DNA from: Albidovulum sediminicola
GTDB taxonomy: Bacteria > Pseudomonadota > Alphaproteobacteria > Rhodobacterales > Rhodobacteraceae
Length of the DNA stretch: 64,000 nt
Direction: 5' to 3'
NCBI RefSeq assembly: GCF_025751575.1
Contig: NZ_JAOWLA010000006.1
Coordinates: 62,001 to 126,000 of the forward strand
Shown: positions 38,082 through 46,675 of the stretch, one piece after another
How positions within the stretch are numbered: the stretch's first letter is position 1
How the letters are laid out: each line of letters opens with the position of its first letter
The notes under the pieces: generated by a model
The model's database searches: none
Told to the model about the DNA's origin: nothing
What the model saw: only the letters and a program-made list of their open reading frames with translations
Position numbers and translations under genes: made by a program

Positions 38082-38551
38082 TCCGCGCCGCCCTGCTGAT
38101 TCTGACAGTAGCGTTCTCTGCATCCGCTGCCTTCGCGGGGTGCTCCGACGACGTTGCTGAGCTGCGCTGGGACGGAGGCAGCGCGCGCTTCCGCGTGGAG
38201 ATCGCGGACAGCCCGGAGGAACGCGCGCGTGGGCTCATGTATCGCGAAAGCATGTCCTCGGGCGCCGGGATGCTTTTCGTGTTCGACCGCCCGCGCGAGG
38301 TGGGCTTCTGGATGAAGAACACGCTGATCCCCCTCGACATGCTCTTCGTCGAGCCGGACGGCCGCGTGGCCAAGGTGCACGAAAACGCTATCCCCCATGA
38401 CGAGACGCTGATCCCCGGCGGCGCGAACATCGCCTATGTATTGGAGATCAACGGCGGCCTCGCGCGGCGGCTGGGCATTTCGGAAGGGGCCGAACTGCGC
38501 CACCCCGCGATGGACCAGGGGCGCGCCCTTTGGCCCTGCGCCGGGCAATAA
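38078..38551 (+). CDS. exported DUF192-family protein
   Basis: A 157-residue protein with a signal peptide (ALLILTVAFSASAAFAG) followed by the DUF192 fold. Family segments are VEIADSPEERARGLMYRESM near 48-67, GMLFVFDRPREVGFWMKNTLIPLDMLFV near 72-99 and TLIPGGANIAYVLEINGGLA near 118-137. Function is unknown. GTG at 38078 is inferred from the overlap GTGA with the upstream stop and the AAGGACCGGGA before it. Both the coupling and the export are notable, because the upstream partner is cytoplasmic. The tRNA gene follows after 43 bases. Confidence 0.85.
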   Translation: MIRAALLILTVAFSASAAFAGCSDDVAELRWDGGSARFRVEIADSPEERARGLMYRESMSSGAGMLFVFDRPREVGFWMKNTLIPLDMLFVEPDGRVAKVHENAIPHDETLIPGGANIAYVLEINGGLARRLGISEGAELRHPAMDQGRALWPCAGQ

Positions 38552-38594
38552 CGGGCCTTTCCAACCCGGCCTCAAGCCGCTAGAGACAAGTCGT

Positions 38595-38671
38595 CGGGGC
38601 GTAGCGCAGCCTGGTAGCGCGACGGTTTTGGGTACCGTAGGTCGGAAGTTCGAATCTTCTCGCCCCGACCA
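38595..38671 (+). tRNA. tRNA-Pro (UGG anticodon)
   Basis: A 77-base gene with encoded CCA. The acceptor stem is CGGGGCG/CGCCCCG and the D stem GCGC/GCGC. The anticodon stem ACGGT/ACCGT has loop TTTGGGT, with anticodon TGG at 38629-38631. The T arm is GGAAG-TTCGAAT-CTTCT, and A is the discriminator base at 38668. UGG reads CCN proline codons. Confidence 0.97.
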
Positions 38672-38697
38672 TCCAGAGACGCAGCATTCGTGAGGGG

Positions 38698-38731
38698 GCC
38701 GAGGCCAGAAGCCGTCGGCTGTCGTCTTTTT
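38698..38731 (+). terminator. probable terminator of tRNA-Pro
   Basis: GCCGAGGC and GCCGTCGGC pair into an 8-bp stem with one bulged G and a CAGAA loop (38698-38719). TGTCGTC and five T (38727-38731) follow. Distance from the tRNA 3' end is 26 bases. Confidence 0.6.
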
Positions 38732-38970
38732 GCCATAGCTGCTTTCGCTGACCGCGCGCGCCCTTCGCCTCGGCTTCTGTGGATAAACTCACGCGCTTGA
38801 TGAGCTATCGGTGCCAAAGGTCACCATTTCTTTGCCTTTTCGCGCATGCCGGTTTTCCAGGCCCCCTGTGCATGAATCGCCCCGCCTAACGGGCGGTGCG
38901 CCACTTGGGCCGGGTCAATGGAAAATAACATCGCCCCGCGCGAAAAATGATGTTGACCCGGAGGGCTTTT

Positions 38971-39017
38971 ACACGCCAATTTGTGCGGGCTGTCGGGGCG
39001 CCCACTAGATCTAGTGG
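38971..39017. promoter_or_regulatory. candidate tandem NrdR boxes of nrdJ
   Basis: The right element, CCACTAGATCTAGTGG at 39002-39017, is a perfect 16-bp palindrome resembling the NrdR consensus acaCwAtATaTwGtgt. The left element at 38971-38986, acacgccaatttgtgc, keeps the CAC/GTG ends. Their centres are exactly 31 bp apart, the three-helical-turn spacing typical of NrdR box pairs. A TTGACC -35-like hexamer lies just upstream, so bound repressor would cover the promoter. Confidence 0.72.
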
Positions 39018-39192
39018 CTCCAGCGGGAAAAGCGAAAACGCAGACTGCACAAAGCTGTGGCATCGGCCTGGGGATCAGTCCTTGGGGGCTGGTCGTGTTT
39101 TCCCAAACGGCAGCGCAGGCAAGAGCGCTTCGAAGCGTCGCCTGCGGGGGAAGATATCAGGCGGCACACGACCGCAAGCAAACGGGGCAGAG

Positions 39193-42100
39193 ATGAAGAT
39201 CGAAAGAAAATTCACCACGGCCGGGGCCGGCGCCTATGGCGAGATCGAGTTCACGACGACCGTGTCGGAGATTCGCAACCCGGACGGCAAGGTCGTCTTC
39301 CGCAACGACTCCGTCGAGGTGCCGCGCGGCTTCAGCCAGGTGGCCTCGGACGTGCTGGCGCAGAAGTATTTCCGCAAGGCGGGCGTGGCCGCCTGCCTGA
39401 AGAAGGTCAAGGAAAAGGGCGTGCCGGAATTCCTGTGGCGCTCTGTCCCGGATGAGGCGGCGCTGGAACGCCTGCCGAAAGAGGCCCGCTTTGGCGGAGA
39501 GACCTCGGCCAAGCAGGTCTTCGACCGCCTGGCGGGGGCCTGGGCCTATTGGGGCTGGAAGGGCGGCTACTTCACCACCGAGGCCGACGCCGAAGCCTAT
39601 TACGACGAGATGCGCTTCATGCTGGCGCGCCAGATGGCGGCGCCGAACTCGCCCCAATGGTTCAACACCGGGCTGCACTGGGCCTATGGGATCGATGGTC
39701 CGGGGCAGGGGCATTTCTACGTCGACTACAAGACCGGCAAGCTGGTGAAGTCCGACTCGGCCTACGAGCATCCGCAGCCCCACGCCTGCTTTATCCAGTC
39801 CGTCGCCGACGATCTGGTGAACGAGGGCGGCATCATGGACCTCTGGGTCCGGGAGGCGCGGCTGTTCAAATATGGCTCCGGCACCGGCACCAACTTCTCG
39901 TCCCTGCGCGGCGAGGGCGAGAAGCTTTCGGGCGGTGGCAAGTCCTCGGGGCTGATGGGCTTCCTCAAGATCGGCGACCGCGCGGCGGGCGCGATCAAGT
40001 CGGGCGGCACCACGCGCCGCGCGGCCAAGATGGTGATCTGCGACATGGATCACCCCGATATCGAGCAGTTCGTGAACTGGAAGGTGATCGAGGAACAGAA
40101 GGTCGCCTCGCTCGTCGCCGGGTCCAAGTCGCATGAACGCCAGTTGAACGAGATCTTCGCGGCGATCCGCGGCTGGGATGGCTCGACCGAGGACGCGGTC
40201 GATCCGGCGAAGAACGCCAGCCTCAAGACCGCCATCCGTGGTGCCAAGAAGGCGATGATCCCGGAAACCTATGTCAAGCGCGTGCTCGACTACGCCAAGC
40301 AGGGCTATGACAGCATCGAGTTCCCGACCTACGACACCGACTGGGATTCCGAGGCCTACGCCAGCGTTTCGGGCCAGAACTCCAACAACTCGGTCCGCGT
40401 CACCGATGCCTTCCTGAAGGCAGTGCGCGACGATGCCGACTGGGAACTGATCCGCCGCACCGACGGCAAGGTCGCCAAGACCGTCAAGGCGCGCGAGCTT
40501 TGGGCGCAGGTGGGCCACGCTGCCTGGGCCTGCGCCGATCCCGGCATCCAGTTCCACGACACCGTGAACGCCTGGCACACCTGCCCGGCGGACGGGGATA
40601 TCCGCGGCTCGAACCCCTGTTCGGAATACATGTTCCTGGACGACACGGCCTGCAACCTGGCCTCGATGAACTTGCTGACCTTCTACAAGGGCGGCAAGTT
40701 CGACGCCGACGCCTATGTCCACGCCACCCGGCTCTGGACCGTGACGCTGGAAATCTCGGTGCTGATGGCGCAGTTCCCCAGCCGCGAGATCGCGCAGCGG
40801 TCCTATGACTACCGCACGTTGGGCCTCGGCTACGCCAACATCGGCGGGCTCCTCATGAACATGGGGCTTGGCTATGACAGCGACGCGGGCCGCGCGCTTT
40901 GCGGCGCGCTGAGCGCGATCATGACCGGCGTCTGCTATGCCACCTCGGCGGAGATGGCGGGGGAACTCGGGGCCTTCCCGGCCTATCCGCAGAACCGCGA
41001 CGCGATGCTGCGCGTCATCCGCAACCACCGCAACGCCGCCCACGGCCGGACCGAGGGCTACGAGGCGCTGGCGGTCAAGCCGGTCGCGCTCGACCTCGCC
41101 AACGTGCCCGATCAGGATCTGGTCGGCCTGGCCAGGTCCGCCTGGGACGAGGCGCTGGAGCTGGGTGAAAAGCACGGCTACCGCAACGCCCAGACCAGCG
41201 TCGTCGCCCCCACCGGCACCATCGGCCTGGTCATGGACTGCGACACCACCGGGATCGAGCCGGACTTCGCGCTGGTGAAGTTCAAGAAGCTTGCTGGTGG
41301 CGGTTACTTCAAGATCATCAACCGCTCGGTTCCCGCCGCGCTCGAAACGCTCGGTTACGGCTCCGCACAGATCGAGGAGATCGTGGCCTATGCCGTCGGT
41401 CACGCAAGCCTCGGCAACTGCCCGGCGATCAACCACACCGCGCTGATCGGCCACGGCTTCGGCCAGGCCGAGCTTGCAAAGATCGAAGCCGCGCTGCCGA
41501 CCGCGTTCGACATCCGCTTCGTCTTCAACCAGTGGACGCTGGGGGCAGAATTCTGCACCGGCACGCTCGGCATCCCGGCCGAAAAGCTGAACGATCCGAC
41601 CTTCGACCTGCTGCGTCACCTGGGATACACCCGCGCGCAGATCGAGGCCGCGAACGATCACGTCTGCGGGACGATGACCCTGGAAGGCGCGCCGCATCTG
41701 AAGACCGACCACTACCACGTCTTCGACTGCGCCAACGCCTGCGGCAAGAAGGGCAAGCGGTTCCTCTCCGTCAACAGCCACATCACCATGATGGCGGCGG
41801 CGCAGTCGTTCATCTCCGGCGCGATCTCCAAGACGATCAACATGCCGAACTCGGCCACGATCGAGGACGTGCTGGCGGCCTATGAGCTGAGCTGGAGCCT
41901 GGGCCTGAAGGCCAACGCGATCTACCGCGACGGGTCCAAGCTGTCGCAGCCGCTTGCCTCGGCTCTGGTCGAGGATGACGAGGAGGCCGAGGAAATCCTG
42001 GCCACCGGCTCGGCGCAGGAAAAGGCCGCCGTTCTGGCCGAGAAGATCGTCGAGAAGATCGTGGTGAAGGAGGTTATCCGCCGCCACCGTGAAAAGCTGC

Positions 42101-42873
42101 CCGAGCGCCGCAAGGGCTACACCCAGAAAGCGATCGTCGGCGGGCACAAGGTCTACCTGCGCACCGGCGAATACAAGGACGGCGCACTGGGCGAGATCTT
42201 CATCGACATGCACAAGGAAGGCGCGGGCTTCCGGGCGATGATGAACAACTTCGCCATCGCGGTCTCCGTCGGCCTGCAATACGGCGTGCCGCTGGAGGAG
42301 TTCGTGGACGCCTTCACCTTCACCAAGTTCGAACCGGCGGGGATGGTGCAGGGCAACGACTCGATCAAGAACGCGACCTCGATCCTGGACTATATCTTCC
42401 GGGAACTGGCGGTCAGCTACCTTGATCGCACGGATCTGGCCCATGTGAAGCCGCAGGGCGCGGCCTTCGACGACCTTGGCGGCGGTGCCGACGAGGGCAA
42501 GGCGAACGTGTCCGAGGTGAGCGAGACGGCGGCCTCGAAGTCGCTCGAAATGCTCAAGCAGGTTGCCTCGCCCGGCTATCTGCGCAAGCGCCTGCCGCAG
42601 GAGCTGGTCGTGTTCCAGGGCGGCGTCGGCGCGACGGCGCTGGCGGGCGACCCGGTCGCGGCGCTGAACACGCTGGTGCCCGCGACCGCGCAGGCCGCGG
42701 TAAGCGGGGCCACGGCGCTCGCCACCGGCACCGTCACGATGGACGCCCGTACCAAGGCCAAGATGCAAGGCTACGAGGGCGATCCCTGCGGCGAATGCGG
42801 CAACTACACGCTGGTCCGCAACGGCACCTGCATGAAGTGCAACACCTGCGGCGGAACGAGCGGGTGTAGCTGA
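39193..42873 (+). CDS. nrdJ: vitamin B12-dependent (class II) ribonucleotide reductase
   Basis: A 1226-residue adenosylcobalamin-dependent reductase that makes deoxyribonucleotides with or without oxygen. Seen are [16 protein letters not shown] near residue 152, the [20 protein letters not shown] segment, and [13 protein letters not shown] near 395. [21 protein letters not shown] near 475 carries the active-site Cys and Glu, and a redox-active C-terminal region follows. The last 30 residues form a zinc-ribbon-like cluster ([21 protein letters not shown]). Length matches the long alphaproteobacterial NrdJ. ATG 39193 is set by homology ([20 protein letters not shown]) and GGGGCAGAG upstream. 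It is probably controlled by NrdR at the palindromes upstream. Confidence 0.96.
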   Translation: MKIERKFTTAGAGAYGEIEFTTTVSEIRNPDGKVVFRNDSVEVPRGFSQVASDVLAQKYFRKAGVAACLKKVKEKGVPEFLWRSVPDEAALERLPKEARFGGETSAKQVFDRLAGAWAYWGWKGGYFTTEADAEAYYDEMRFMLARQMAAPNSPQWFNTGLHWAYGIDGPGQGHFYVDYKTGKLVKSDSAYEHPQPHACFIQSVADDLVNEGGIMDLWVREARLFKYGSGTGTNFSSLRGEGEKLSGGGKSSGLMGFLKIGDRAAGAIKSGGTTRRAAKMVICDMDHPDIEQFVNWKVIEEQKVASLVAGSKSHERQLNEIFAAIRGWDGSTEDAVDPAKNASLKTAIRGAKKAMIPETYVKRVLDYAKQGYDSIEFPTYDTDWDSEAYASVSGQNSNNSVRVTDAFLKAVRDDADWELIRRTDGKVAKTVKARELWAQVGHAAWACADPGIQFHDTVNAWHTCPADGDIRGSNPCSEYMFLDDTACNLASMNLLTFYKGGKFDADAYVHATRLWTVTLEISVLMAQFPSREIAQRSYDYRTLGLGYANIGGLLMNMGLGYDSDAGRALCGALSAIMTGVCYATSAEMAGELGAFPAYPQNRDAMLRVIRNHRNAAHGRTEGYEALAVKPVALDLANVPDQDLVGLARSAWDEALELGEKHGYRNAQTSVVAPTGTIGLVMDCDTTGIEPDFALVKFKKLAGGGYFKIINRSVPAALETLGYGSAQIEEIVAYAVGHASLGNCPAINHTALIGHGFGQAELAKIEAALPTAFDIRFVFNQWTLGAEFCTGTLGIPAEKLNDPTFDLLRHLGYTRAQIEAANDHVCGTMTLEGAPHLKTDHYHVFDCANACGKKGKRFLSVNSHITMMAAAQSFISGAISKTINMPNSATIEDVLAAYELSWSLGLKANAIYRDGSKLSQPLASALVEDDEEAEEILATGSAQEKAAVLAEKIVEKIVVKEVIRRHREKLPERRKGYTQKAIVGGHKVYLRTGEYKDGALGEIFIDMHKEGAGFRAMMNNFAIAVSVGLQYGVPLEEFVDAFTFTKFEPAGMVQGNDSIKNATSILDYIFRELAVSYLDRTDLAHVKPQGAAFDDLGGGADEGKANVSEVSETAASKSLEMLKQVASPGYLRKRLPQELVVFQGGVGATALAGDPVAALNTLVPATAQAAVSGATALATGTVTMDARTKAKMQGYEGDPCGECGNYTLVRNGTCMKCNTCGGTSGCS

Positions 42874-43226
42874 GACCTCCAGACCCGGCCCGTCCATGGG
42901 GCGGCCGGGTATGGTTCCGGGGCGGGTGCGCTCGCCCCCGACGACGTTCAGGCCGCAGGCGAGAACACCGAGCGGTACAAAGGATGAGCCTGAACGGCGA
43001 GACTGGCCCCCGAGATTTCGGGGGCCTTTCTTTTTCGCGGCCGGCGGCGGCCGGGTCTGACACGCGCCGGTGTCGGGCGATCCGGGTCAGATTGGCGCGA
43101 TTTCGCCCTTGTTATCCACCTGCGCCGCAGCTGTTATTGCCTAACAGCCGCGTCCGGCCCATGTTCTCGATCGAACGGGCACAGTGTCCAGGTGATGCGC
43201 GCGCCCGGCCATCATAGGAGATGACG
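42874..43226. other. 353-base intergenic region after nrdJ
   Basis: It contains the strong nrdJ terminator at 43005-43035. The bases between that terminator and the first EF-hand gene must hold its promoter, but I cannot pick out clear -35 and -10 hexamers. No additional gene is evident. Confidence 0.6.
43005..43035 (+). terminator. intrinsic terminator of nrdJ
   Basis: A perfect 9-bp stem, GGCCCCCGA (43005-43013) and TCGGGGGCC (43018-43026), with loop GATT, followed by TTTCTTTTT. It lies about 130 bases past the nrdJ stop. Confidence 0.92.
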
Positions 43227-43454
43227 ATGAAGCTTTCGCGACTTGCCCTGTCCGGCGTCTTTGCGCTGGCCGCCGTGGCCGCTCATGCCCAGGTAAGCGA
43301 TACCGACGGCAATGGCACCTTCTCGTTCGAGGAACTGACGGCGGCCTATCCCGACATCGACGATGCGCTCTTTTCCCAGATCGATGTCGATGGCTCGGGC
43401 GAGGTCGATGCCGACGAGCTTCAGGCCGCGATCGAGAACGGGCTGATCGCGTAA
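43227..43454 (+). CDS. small exported EF-hand protein (copy 1)
   Basis: A 75-residue protein with a signal peptide (LALSGVFALAAVAAHAQ) and one EF-hand pair. The loops are DTDGNGTFSFEE and DVDGSGEVDADE, and both have the canonical Asp-x-Asp-x-Asn/Ser-Gly and position-12 Glu calcium ligands. It is presumably a periplasmic calcium-binding protein of unknown role. ATG at 43227 is chosen: AGGAG lies six bases before it, while the ATG at 43221 abuts AGGAG. A close paralogue follows 196 bases downstream. Confidence 0.85.
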   Translation: MKLSRLALSGVFALAAVAAHAQVSDTDGNGTFSFEELTAAYPDIDDALFSQIDVDGSGEVDADELQAAIENGLIA

Positions 43455-43498
43455 GCCGAACAGGCCGGAACCCGCGCAAGGCGGGCCGCTGGACGGGC

Positions 43499-43524
43499 CC
43501 CATCGGCAAGGGATTGCCGATGGG
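43499..43524. repeat. perfect 11-bp inverted repeat between the EF-hand genes
   Basis: CCCATCGGCAA (43499-43509) and TTGCCGATGGG (43514-43524) with a four-base GGGA loop. No T-run follows, so it is not a classical terminator. It could slow or stabilise a shared transcript. Confidence 0.65.
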
Positions 43525-43650
43525 CGCGCGCGCCGGGCAGGGGGGCCCATCAAGGCCTCTTGCCGAAACCTCCGGGGCGGCGCAGATAGCGCGTGGTGGC
43601 GCTTAAGCCACTGATTCCAGGGCAAATGCCCTTACCCGGAGACAAAGAAG

Positions 43651-43884
43651 ATGAAGAAGTTCGTTCTGGCACTCGGCGCCATGGCTGCGATCGCCTCTGC
43701 TGCCCACGCCCAGACGGCCGTCACCGACACCGACGGCAACGGCACCTACTCGATCGAGGAGCTGACCGCTGCTTACCCGGACATGACGCCGGAGCTGTTC
43801 GCCGAGATCGACGCGAACGCTGACGGTGCGGTGGACGCCGACGAACTGGCCGCTGCGCAAGAAGCTGGCAAGATCGCGGCCTGA
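43651..43884 (+). CDS. small exported EF-hand protein (copy 2)
   Basis: A 77-residue paralogue of the gene at 43227. It has a signal peptide (MKKFVLALGAMAAIASAAHAQ) and an EF-hand pair with loops DTDGNGTYSIEE and DANADGAVDADE. The linker ELTAAYPDMTPELF parallels ELTAAYPDIDDALF of copy 1, so a tandem duplication is clear. The start at 43651 follows CCGGAGACAAAGAAG. A strong hairpin with a T-run ends the transcript after it. Confidence 0.85.
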   Translation: MKKFVLALGAMAAIASAAHAQTAVTDTDGNGTYSIEELTAAYPDMTPELFAEIDANADGAVDADELAAAQEAGKIAA

Positions 43885-43913
43885 TCGGCCCCAGCGATCC
43901 GATACGTACGAAA

Positions 43914-43950
43914 GGGCCCCGGAGCGCAAGCGCCGGGGCCCGATGTTTTT
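43914..43950 (+). terminator. intrinsic terminator after the EF-hand genes
   Basis: GGGCCCCGG (43914-43922) and CCGGGGCCC (43933-43941) form a 9-bp stem with a ten-base loop. GATG and five T follow. It sits between this plus-strand pair and the converging ilvH. Confidence 0.9.
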
Positions 43951-44004
43951 GAGCGGTGTGGCTTTGCGCGGGCGGCCCTGACCGCCCGCAGCACGGGCAG
44001 GGGT

Positions 44005-44565
44005 TCAGGCGCCGCGTGCCAGGGCCGCGACCCCGGTGCGCGCGACGTCGGCCAGGCCCAGCGGGCGCATCAGGTCGGCAAAGGCGTCGATCTTTTCCGG
44101 GGTTCCGGTGATCTCGAAGACGAAGCTTTCCAGCGTGCTGTCGACGACGTTGGCGCGGAAGATCTCGGCCAGGCGCAGCGCCTCGATCCGCTTTTCGCCG
44201 GTGCCCACCACCTTGAAAAGCGACAGTTCCCGCTCGACCGAGGGCCCCTCGACCGTGAGGTCATGAACCTCATGCACGGGGACCAGGCGGCCAAGCTGCG
44301 CCTTGATCTGTTCGATCACGCCCGGCGTCCCGCGGGTGACGACGGTGATCCGCGACCGATGGCCCTTGTGATCGACCTCGGCCACGGTCAGGCTTTCGAT
44401 GTTGTAGCCCCGGCCCGAGAATAAGCCGATGACCCGCGCCAGCACCCCGGCCTCGTTATCGACCAGGACGGCCAGGGTATGGGTCTCGATCACCTCGGCG
44501 TTGGGGTCGCGCAGCTCATAGGCGGAGTGGCTCGTAGAGCCTTTCTTGATCTTCAGCGCCGACAT
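44005..44565 (-). CDS. ilvH: acetolactate synthase small (regulatory) subunit
   Basis: A 186-residue ACT-domain protein that activates the catalytic subunit and confers valine feedback. The ACT core is HTLAVLVDNEAGVLARVIGLFSGRGYNIESLTVA near residue 29-62. A second ACT-like C-terminal domain begins near LSLFKVVGTGEKRIEALRLAEIF. It follows ilvB on the same strand with 60 bases between, so the two are under the same attenuator. The start MSALKIKKGSTSHSAYELRD is usual for Rhodobacterales. Confidence 0.96.
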   Translation of the reverse strand: MSALKIKKGSTSHSAYELRDPNAEVIETHTLAVLVDNEAGVLARVIGLFSGRGYNIESLTVAEVDHKGHRSRITVVTRGTPGVIEQIKAQLGRLVPVHEVHDLTVEGPSVERELSLFKVVGTGEKRIEALRLAEIFRANVVDSTLESFVFEITGTPEKIDAFADLMRPLGLADVARTGVAALARGA

Positions 44566-44625
44566 CAGCCCTCATCCTCTCGCAGTGCAGTCTTCGTTGT
44601 GTCAGTTGCGCGGGGTCGCGCCGTC

Positions 44626-46380
44626 TCAGACGAGAACGGCGCCACCGGCCTGGATCGCGCCCTCGGTCGAGGCGTCGCCCAGAAGCATCTCGTTGTGCGG
44701 TTTGCCCGACGGGATCATGGGGAAGCAGTTTTCGTGCTTCTCCACCAGAACGTCGAGGATGAACGGCCCGTCGTATTCGATCATCGCCATGATCGCGTCG
44801 TCGAGATCCTTGGGGCTGTCCACCTTGGCACCGGAGCAGCCGAAGGCCTCGGCCAGCTTCACGAAGTCGGGCAGGCTTTCGGACCAGCTGTGCGAATAGC
44901 GCTCTCCGTGCAGCAGCTGCTGCCACTGGCGCACCATGCCCAGGCGTTCGTTGTTCAGGATGAACTGCTTGACCGGTGCGCGGAACTGCACGGCAGTGCC
45001 CATCTCCTGCATGTTCATCAACCAGGACGCCTCGCCCGCGACGTTGATGACCAGCGCGTCGGGATGGGCGACCTGCACGCCGATCGAGGCCGGCAGGCCG
45101 TAACCCATAGTCCCGAGCCCGCCGGAGGTCATCCAGCGGTTGGGCGCGTCGAAGCCCAGGAATTGCGCGGCCCACATCTGGTGCTGGCCGACCTCGGTCG
45201 TGACGTAGCGGTCACGGCCCTTGGTCAGGGCTTCAAGCCGCTCCAGCGCGTACTGCGGCTTGATGACCGTGTCGGAGCCCCGGTAGGTCAGGCATTTCTT
45301 GGCCTTCCATTGATCGATCCGCGACCACCACTTCGCGAGACCTTCCTTGTTGGTCTTGCGGCCGCGCGACTTCCAGACCTTCAGGAGGTCCTCAAGCACA
45401 TGGCCGACGTCGCCGACGATGCCCAGATCGACATGGATGACCTTGTTGATCGAGGACGGGTCGATGTCGACATGCGCCTTTTTCGAGCGGGGGGAGAAGT
45501 CTGCGATGCGGCCCGTGATCCGGTCGTCGAAGCGCGCGCCGAGGTTGATCATCAGGTCGCAGTCATGCATGGCAAGGTTGGCCTCGTAGAGGCCATGCAT
45601 GCCGAGCATGCCGATCCAGTGCTTGCCGCTGGCGGGATAGGCGCCGAGCCCCATCAGGGTCGAGGTCACCGGGAACCCGGTTGCATCCGCCAGTTCGCGC
45701 AGCAGCTGGCTGGCGCCGGGGCCGGAGTTGATGATGCCGCCGCCGGTATAAAGGATCGGGCGCTCGGCCTTTTCCATCATCTCGACCAGCTCGGTGATCA
45801 GTTCGATGTCGCCCTTGACCCGCGGCTGGTAGTGGCTGACGCGCGCGGCCTTCGGCGCGACATAGGCGCCGGTCGCGAACTGCACATCCTTCGGAATGTC
45901 GACCAGCACCGGGCCGGGGCGACCCTGGGTCGCGACGTGGAAGGCCTGGTGGATTGTCTCGGCCAGCTTGTCGGTGTCCTTGACCAGCCAGTTGTGCTTG
46001 GTGCAGGGGCGGGTGATGCCGACGGTGTCGGCCTCCTGGAAGCCGTCGGTGCCGATCATGAAGGTCGGAACCTGGCCCGTCAGGACGACGATCGGGATCG
46101 AGTCCATGAGCGCGTCGGTCAGGCCCGTGACGGCGTTCGTCGCGCCGGGCCCGGAGGTGACCAGGACCACCCCCGGCTTGCCTGTCGAACGCGCGTAGCC
46201 CTCGGCCATGTGGACCGCGCCCTGTTCGTGCCGCACGAGGATGTGGCGAATGTCGTTCTGCTGGAAGATCTCGTCATAGATCGGTAGCACCGCGCCCCCG
46301 GGATACCCGAAGACCGTGTCCACCCCCTGATCCCTCAGCGCCTGAACTACCATTCTCGCGCCGGTCATCTGCCCTGACAT
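44626..46380 (-). CDS. ilvB: acetolactate synthase large (catalytic) subunit
   Basis: A 584-residue ThDP enzyme forming acetolactate or acetohydroxybutyrate in valine, leucine and isoleucine synthesis. The ThDP glutamate is in ILVRHEQGAVHMAEGYAR near residue 46. GDIELITELVEMME starts the FAD domain, and the ThDP/Mg motif is GGLGTMGYGLPASIGVQVAHPDALVINVAGEASWLMN near 420-456. ATG 46380 (MSGQMTGARMVVQAL) has GGAG six bases upstream; an in-frame ATG at 46392 is also possible. An attenuator with its own leader peptide and promoter lies immediately upstream. Confidence 0.96.
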   Translation of the reverse strand: MSGQMTGARMVVQALRDQGVDTVFGYPGGAVLPIYDEIFQQNDIRHILVRHEQGAVHMAEGYARSTGKPGVVLVTSGPGATNAVTGLTDALMDSIPIVVLTGQVPTFMIGTDGFQEADTVGITRPCTKHNWLVKDTDKLAETIHQAFHVATQGRPGPVLVDIPKDVQFATGAYVAPKAARVSHYQPRVKGDIELITELVEMMEKAERPILYTGGGIINSGPGASQLLRELADATGFPVTSTLMGLGAYPASGKHWIGMLGMHGLYEANLAMHDCDLMINLGARFDDRITGRIADFSPRSKKAHVDIDPSSINKVIHVDLGIVGDVGHVLEDLLKVWKSRGRKTNKEGLAKWWSRIDQWKAKKCLTYRGSDTVIKPQYALERLEALTKGRDRYVTTEVGQHQMWAAQFLGFDAPNRWMTSGGLGTMGYGLPASIGVQVAHPDALVINVAGEASWLMNMQEMGTAVQFRAPVKQFILNNERLGMVRQWQQLLHGERYSHSWSESLPDFVKLAEAFGCSGAKVDSPKDLDDAIMAMIEYDGPFILDVLVEKHENCFPMIPSGKPHNEMLLGDASTEGAIQAGGAVLV

Positions 46381-46413
46381 CTCTCGCTCCATCCGTGCAT
46401 CGTCTTTGGCAAC

Positions 46414-46482
46414 AAAAAGCCCCGGATCATCTTGACCGGGGCGCATGGGAACCATTCTGGCAACCGTCACCGGCCCATGCGC
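46414..46482 (-). promoter_or_regulatory. transcription attenuator of ilvBH
   Basis: On the minus strand, GCCCCGG (46442-46436) and CCGGGGC (46425-46419) form a terminator stem, lengthened by TCA/TGA across a one-base bulge. Five T follow (46418-46414), 34 bases before the ilvB start. A second 9-bp inverted repeat, GCGCATGGG (46482-46474, inside the leader peptide codons) and CCCATGCGC (46449-46441), overlaps the terminator stem by two bases. It is placed to compete with the terminator, like an antiterminator. Confidence 0.82.
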
Positions 46483-46514
46483 GTTCTTTCCACAAGTACG
46501 AGGATTGCGTGCAT
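46467..46514 (-). CDS. ilvBH leader peptide
   Basis: A 15-codon frame reads MHAILVLVERTRMGR then TGA. Codons 4-8 (46505-46491) specify Ile-Leu-Val-Leu-Val, exactly the end products of the downstream pathway. GAGGGGCG precedes the ATG. Ribosome stalling there for lack of charged branched-chain tRNAs would leave the 46482-46474 arm free to pair and so favour read-through into ilvB. The peptide itself presumably has no other role. Confidence 0.85.
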   Translation of the reverse strand: MHAILVLVERTRMGR

Positions 46515-46547
46515 CGCCCCTCGGGTCCTTTCGCTGCTGTGCGGCGG

Positions 46548-46576
46548 AATTTATTCAGGGTTGATTGCAGCGTCAA
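46548..46576 (-). promoter_or_regulatory. sigma-70-type promoter of ilvBH
   Basis: On the minus strand, TTGACG (46576-46571) and TAAATT (46553-46548) are separated by exactly 17 bases. Transcription would begin near 46541, about 27 bases before the leader peptide ATG. Confidence 0.8.
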
Positions 46577-46675
46577 CCGCCAAAATCGGGAATAAAGTGT
46601 CGCAGGGGCTCAAATGGCCGTACTTTTATTGCGTAATGCCAGCGATACGGCGCAAGAATGCGAATCCGTAGCGTC

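Larger units (their letters stand above)
38672..39192. other. 521-base intergenic region between tRNA-Pro and nrdJ
   Basis: No gene is evident here. Its left part holds a probable tRNA terminator (38698-38731). An imperfect inverted repeat follows, GGGTCAA at 38912-38918 with AACATC at 38927-38932 against GATGTTGACCC at 38949-38959. Next are a candidate -35 TTGACC (38953-38958) and two palindromes at 38971-38986 and 39002-39017. The remaining 170 bases to the nrdJ start are a long untranslated leader in which I see no riboswitch that I can recognise. Confidence 0.6.

Noticed and set aside
38811-39008. A 65-codon plus-strand frame between tRNA-Pro and nrdJ
   Set aside because: No ribosome-binding site, Pro/Arg-rich composition, and it overlaps the promoter and operator elements.
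38732-39192. Cobalamin riboswitch before the B12-dependent nrdJ
   Set aside because: No B12-box-like GCCACTG segment with surrounding helices could be found; the palindromes explain the region better as protein sites.
39157-42897. A 1246-codon open frame on the minus strand opposite nrdJ
   Set aside because: Same GC-driven shadow effect; nrdJ on plus has full family motifs and a ribosome-binding site.
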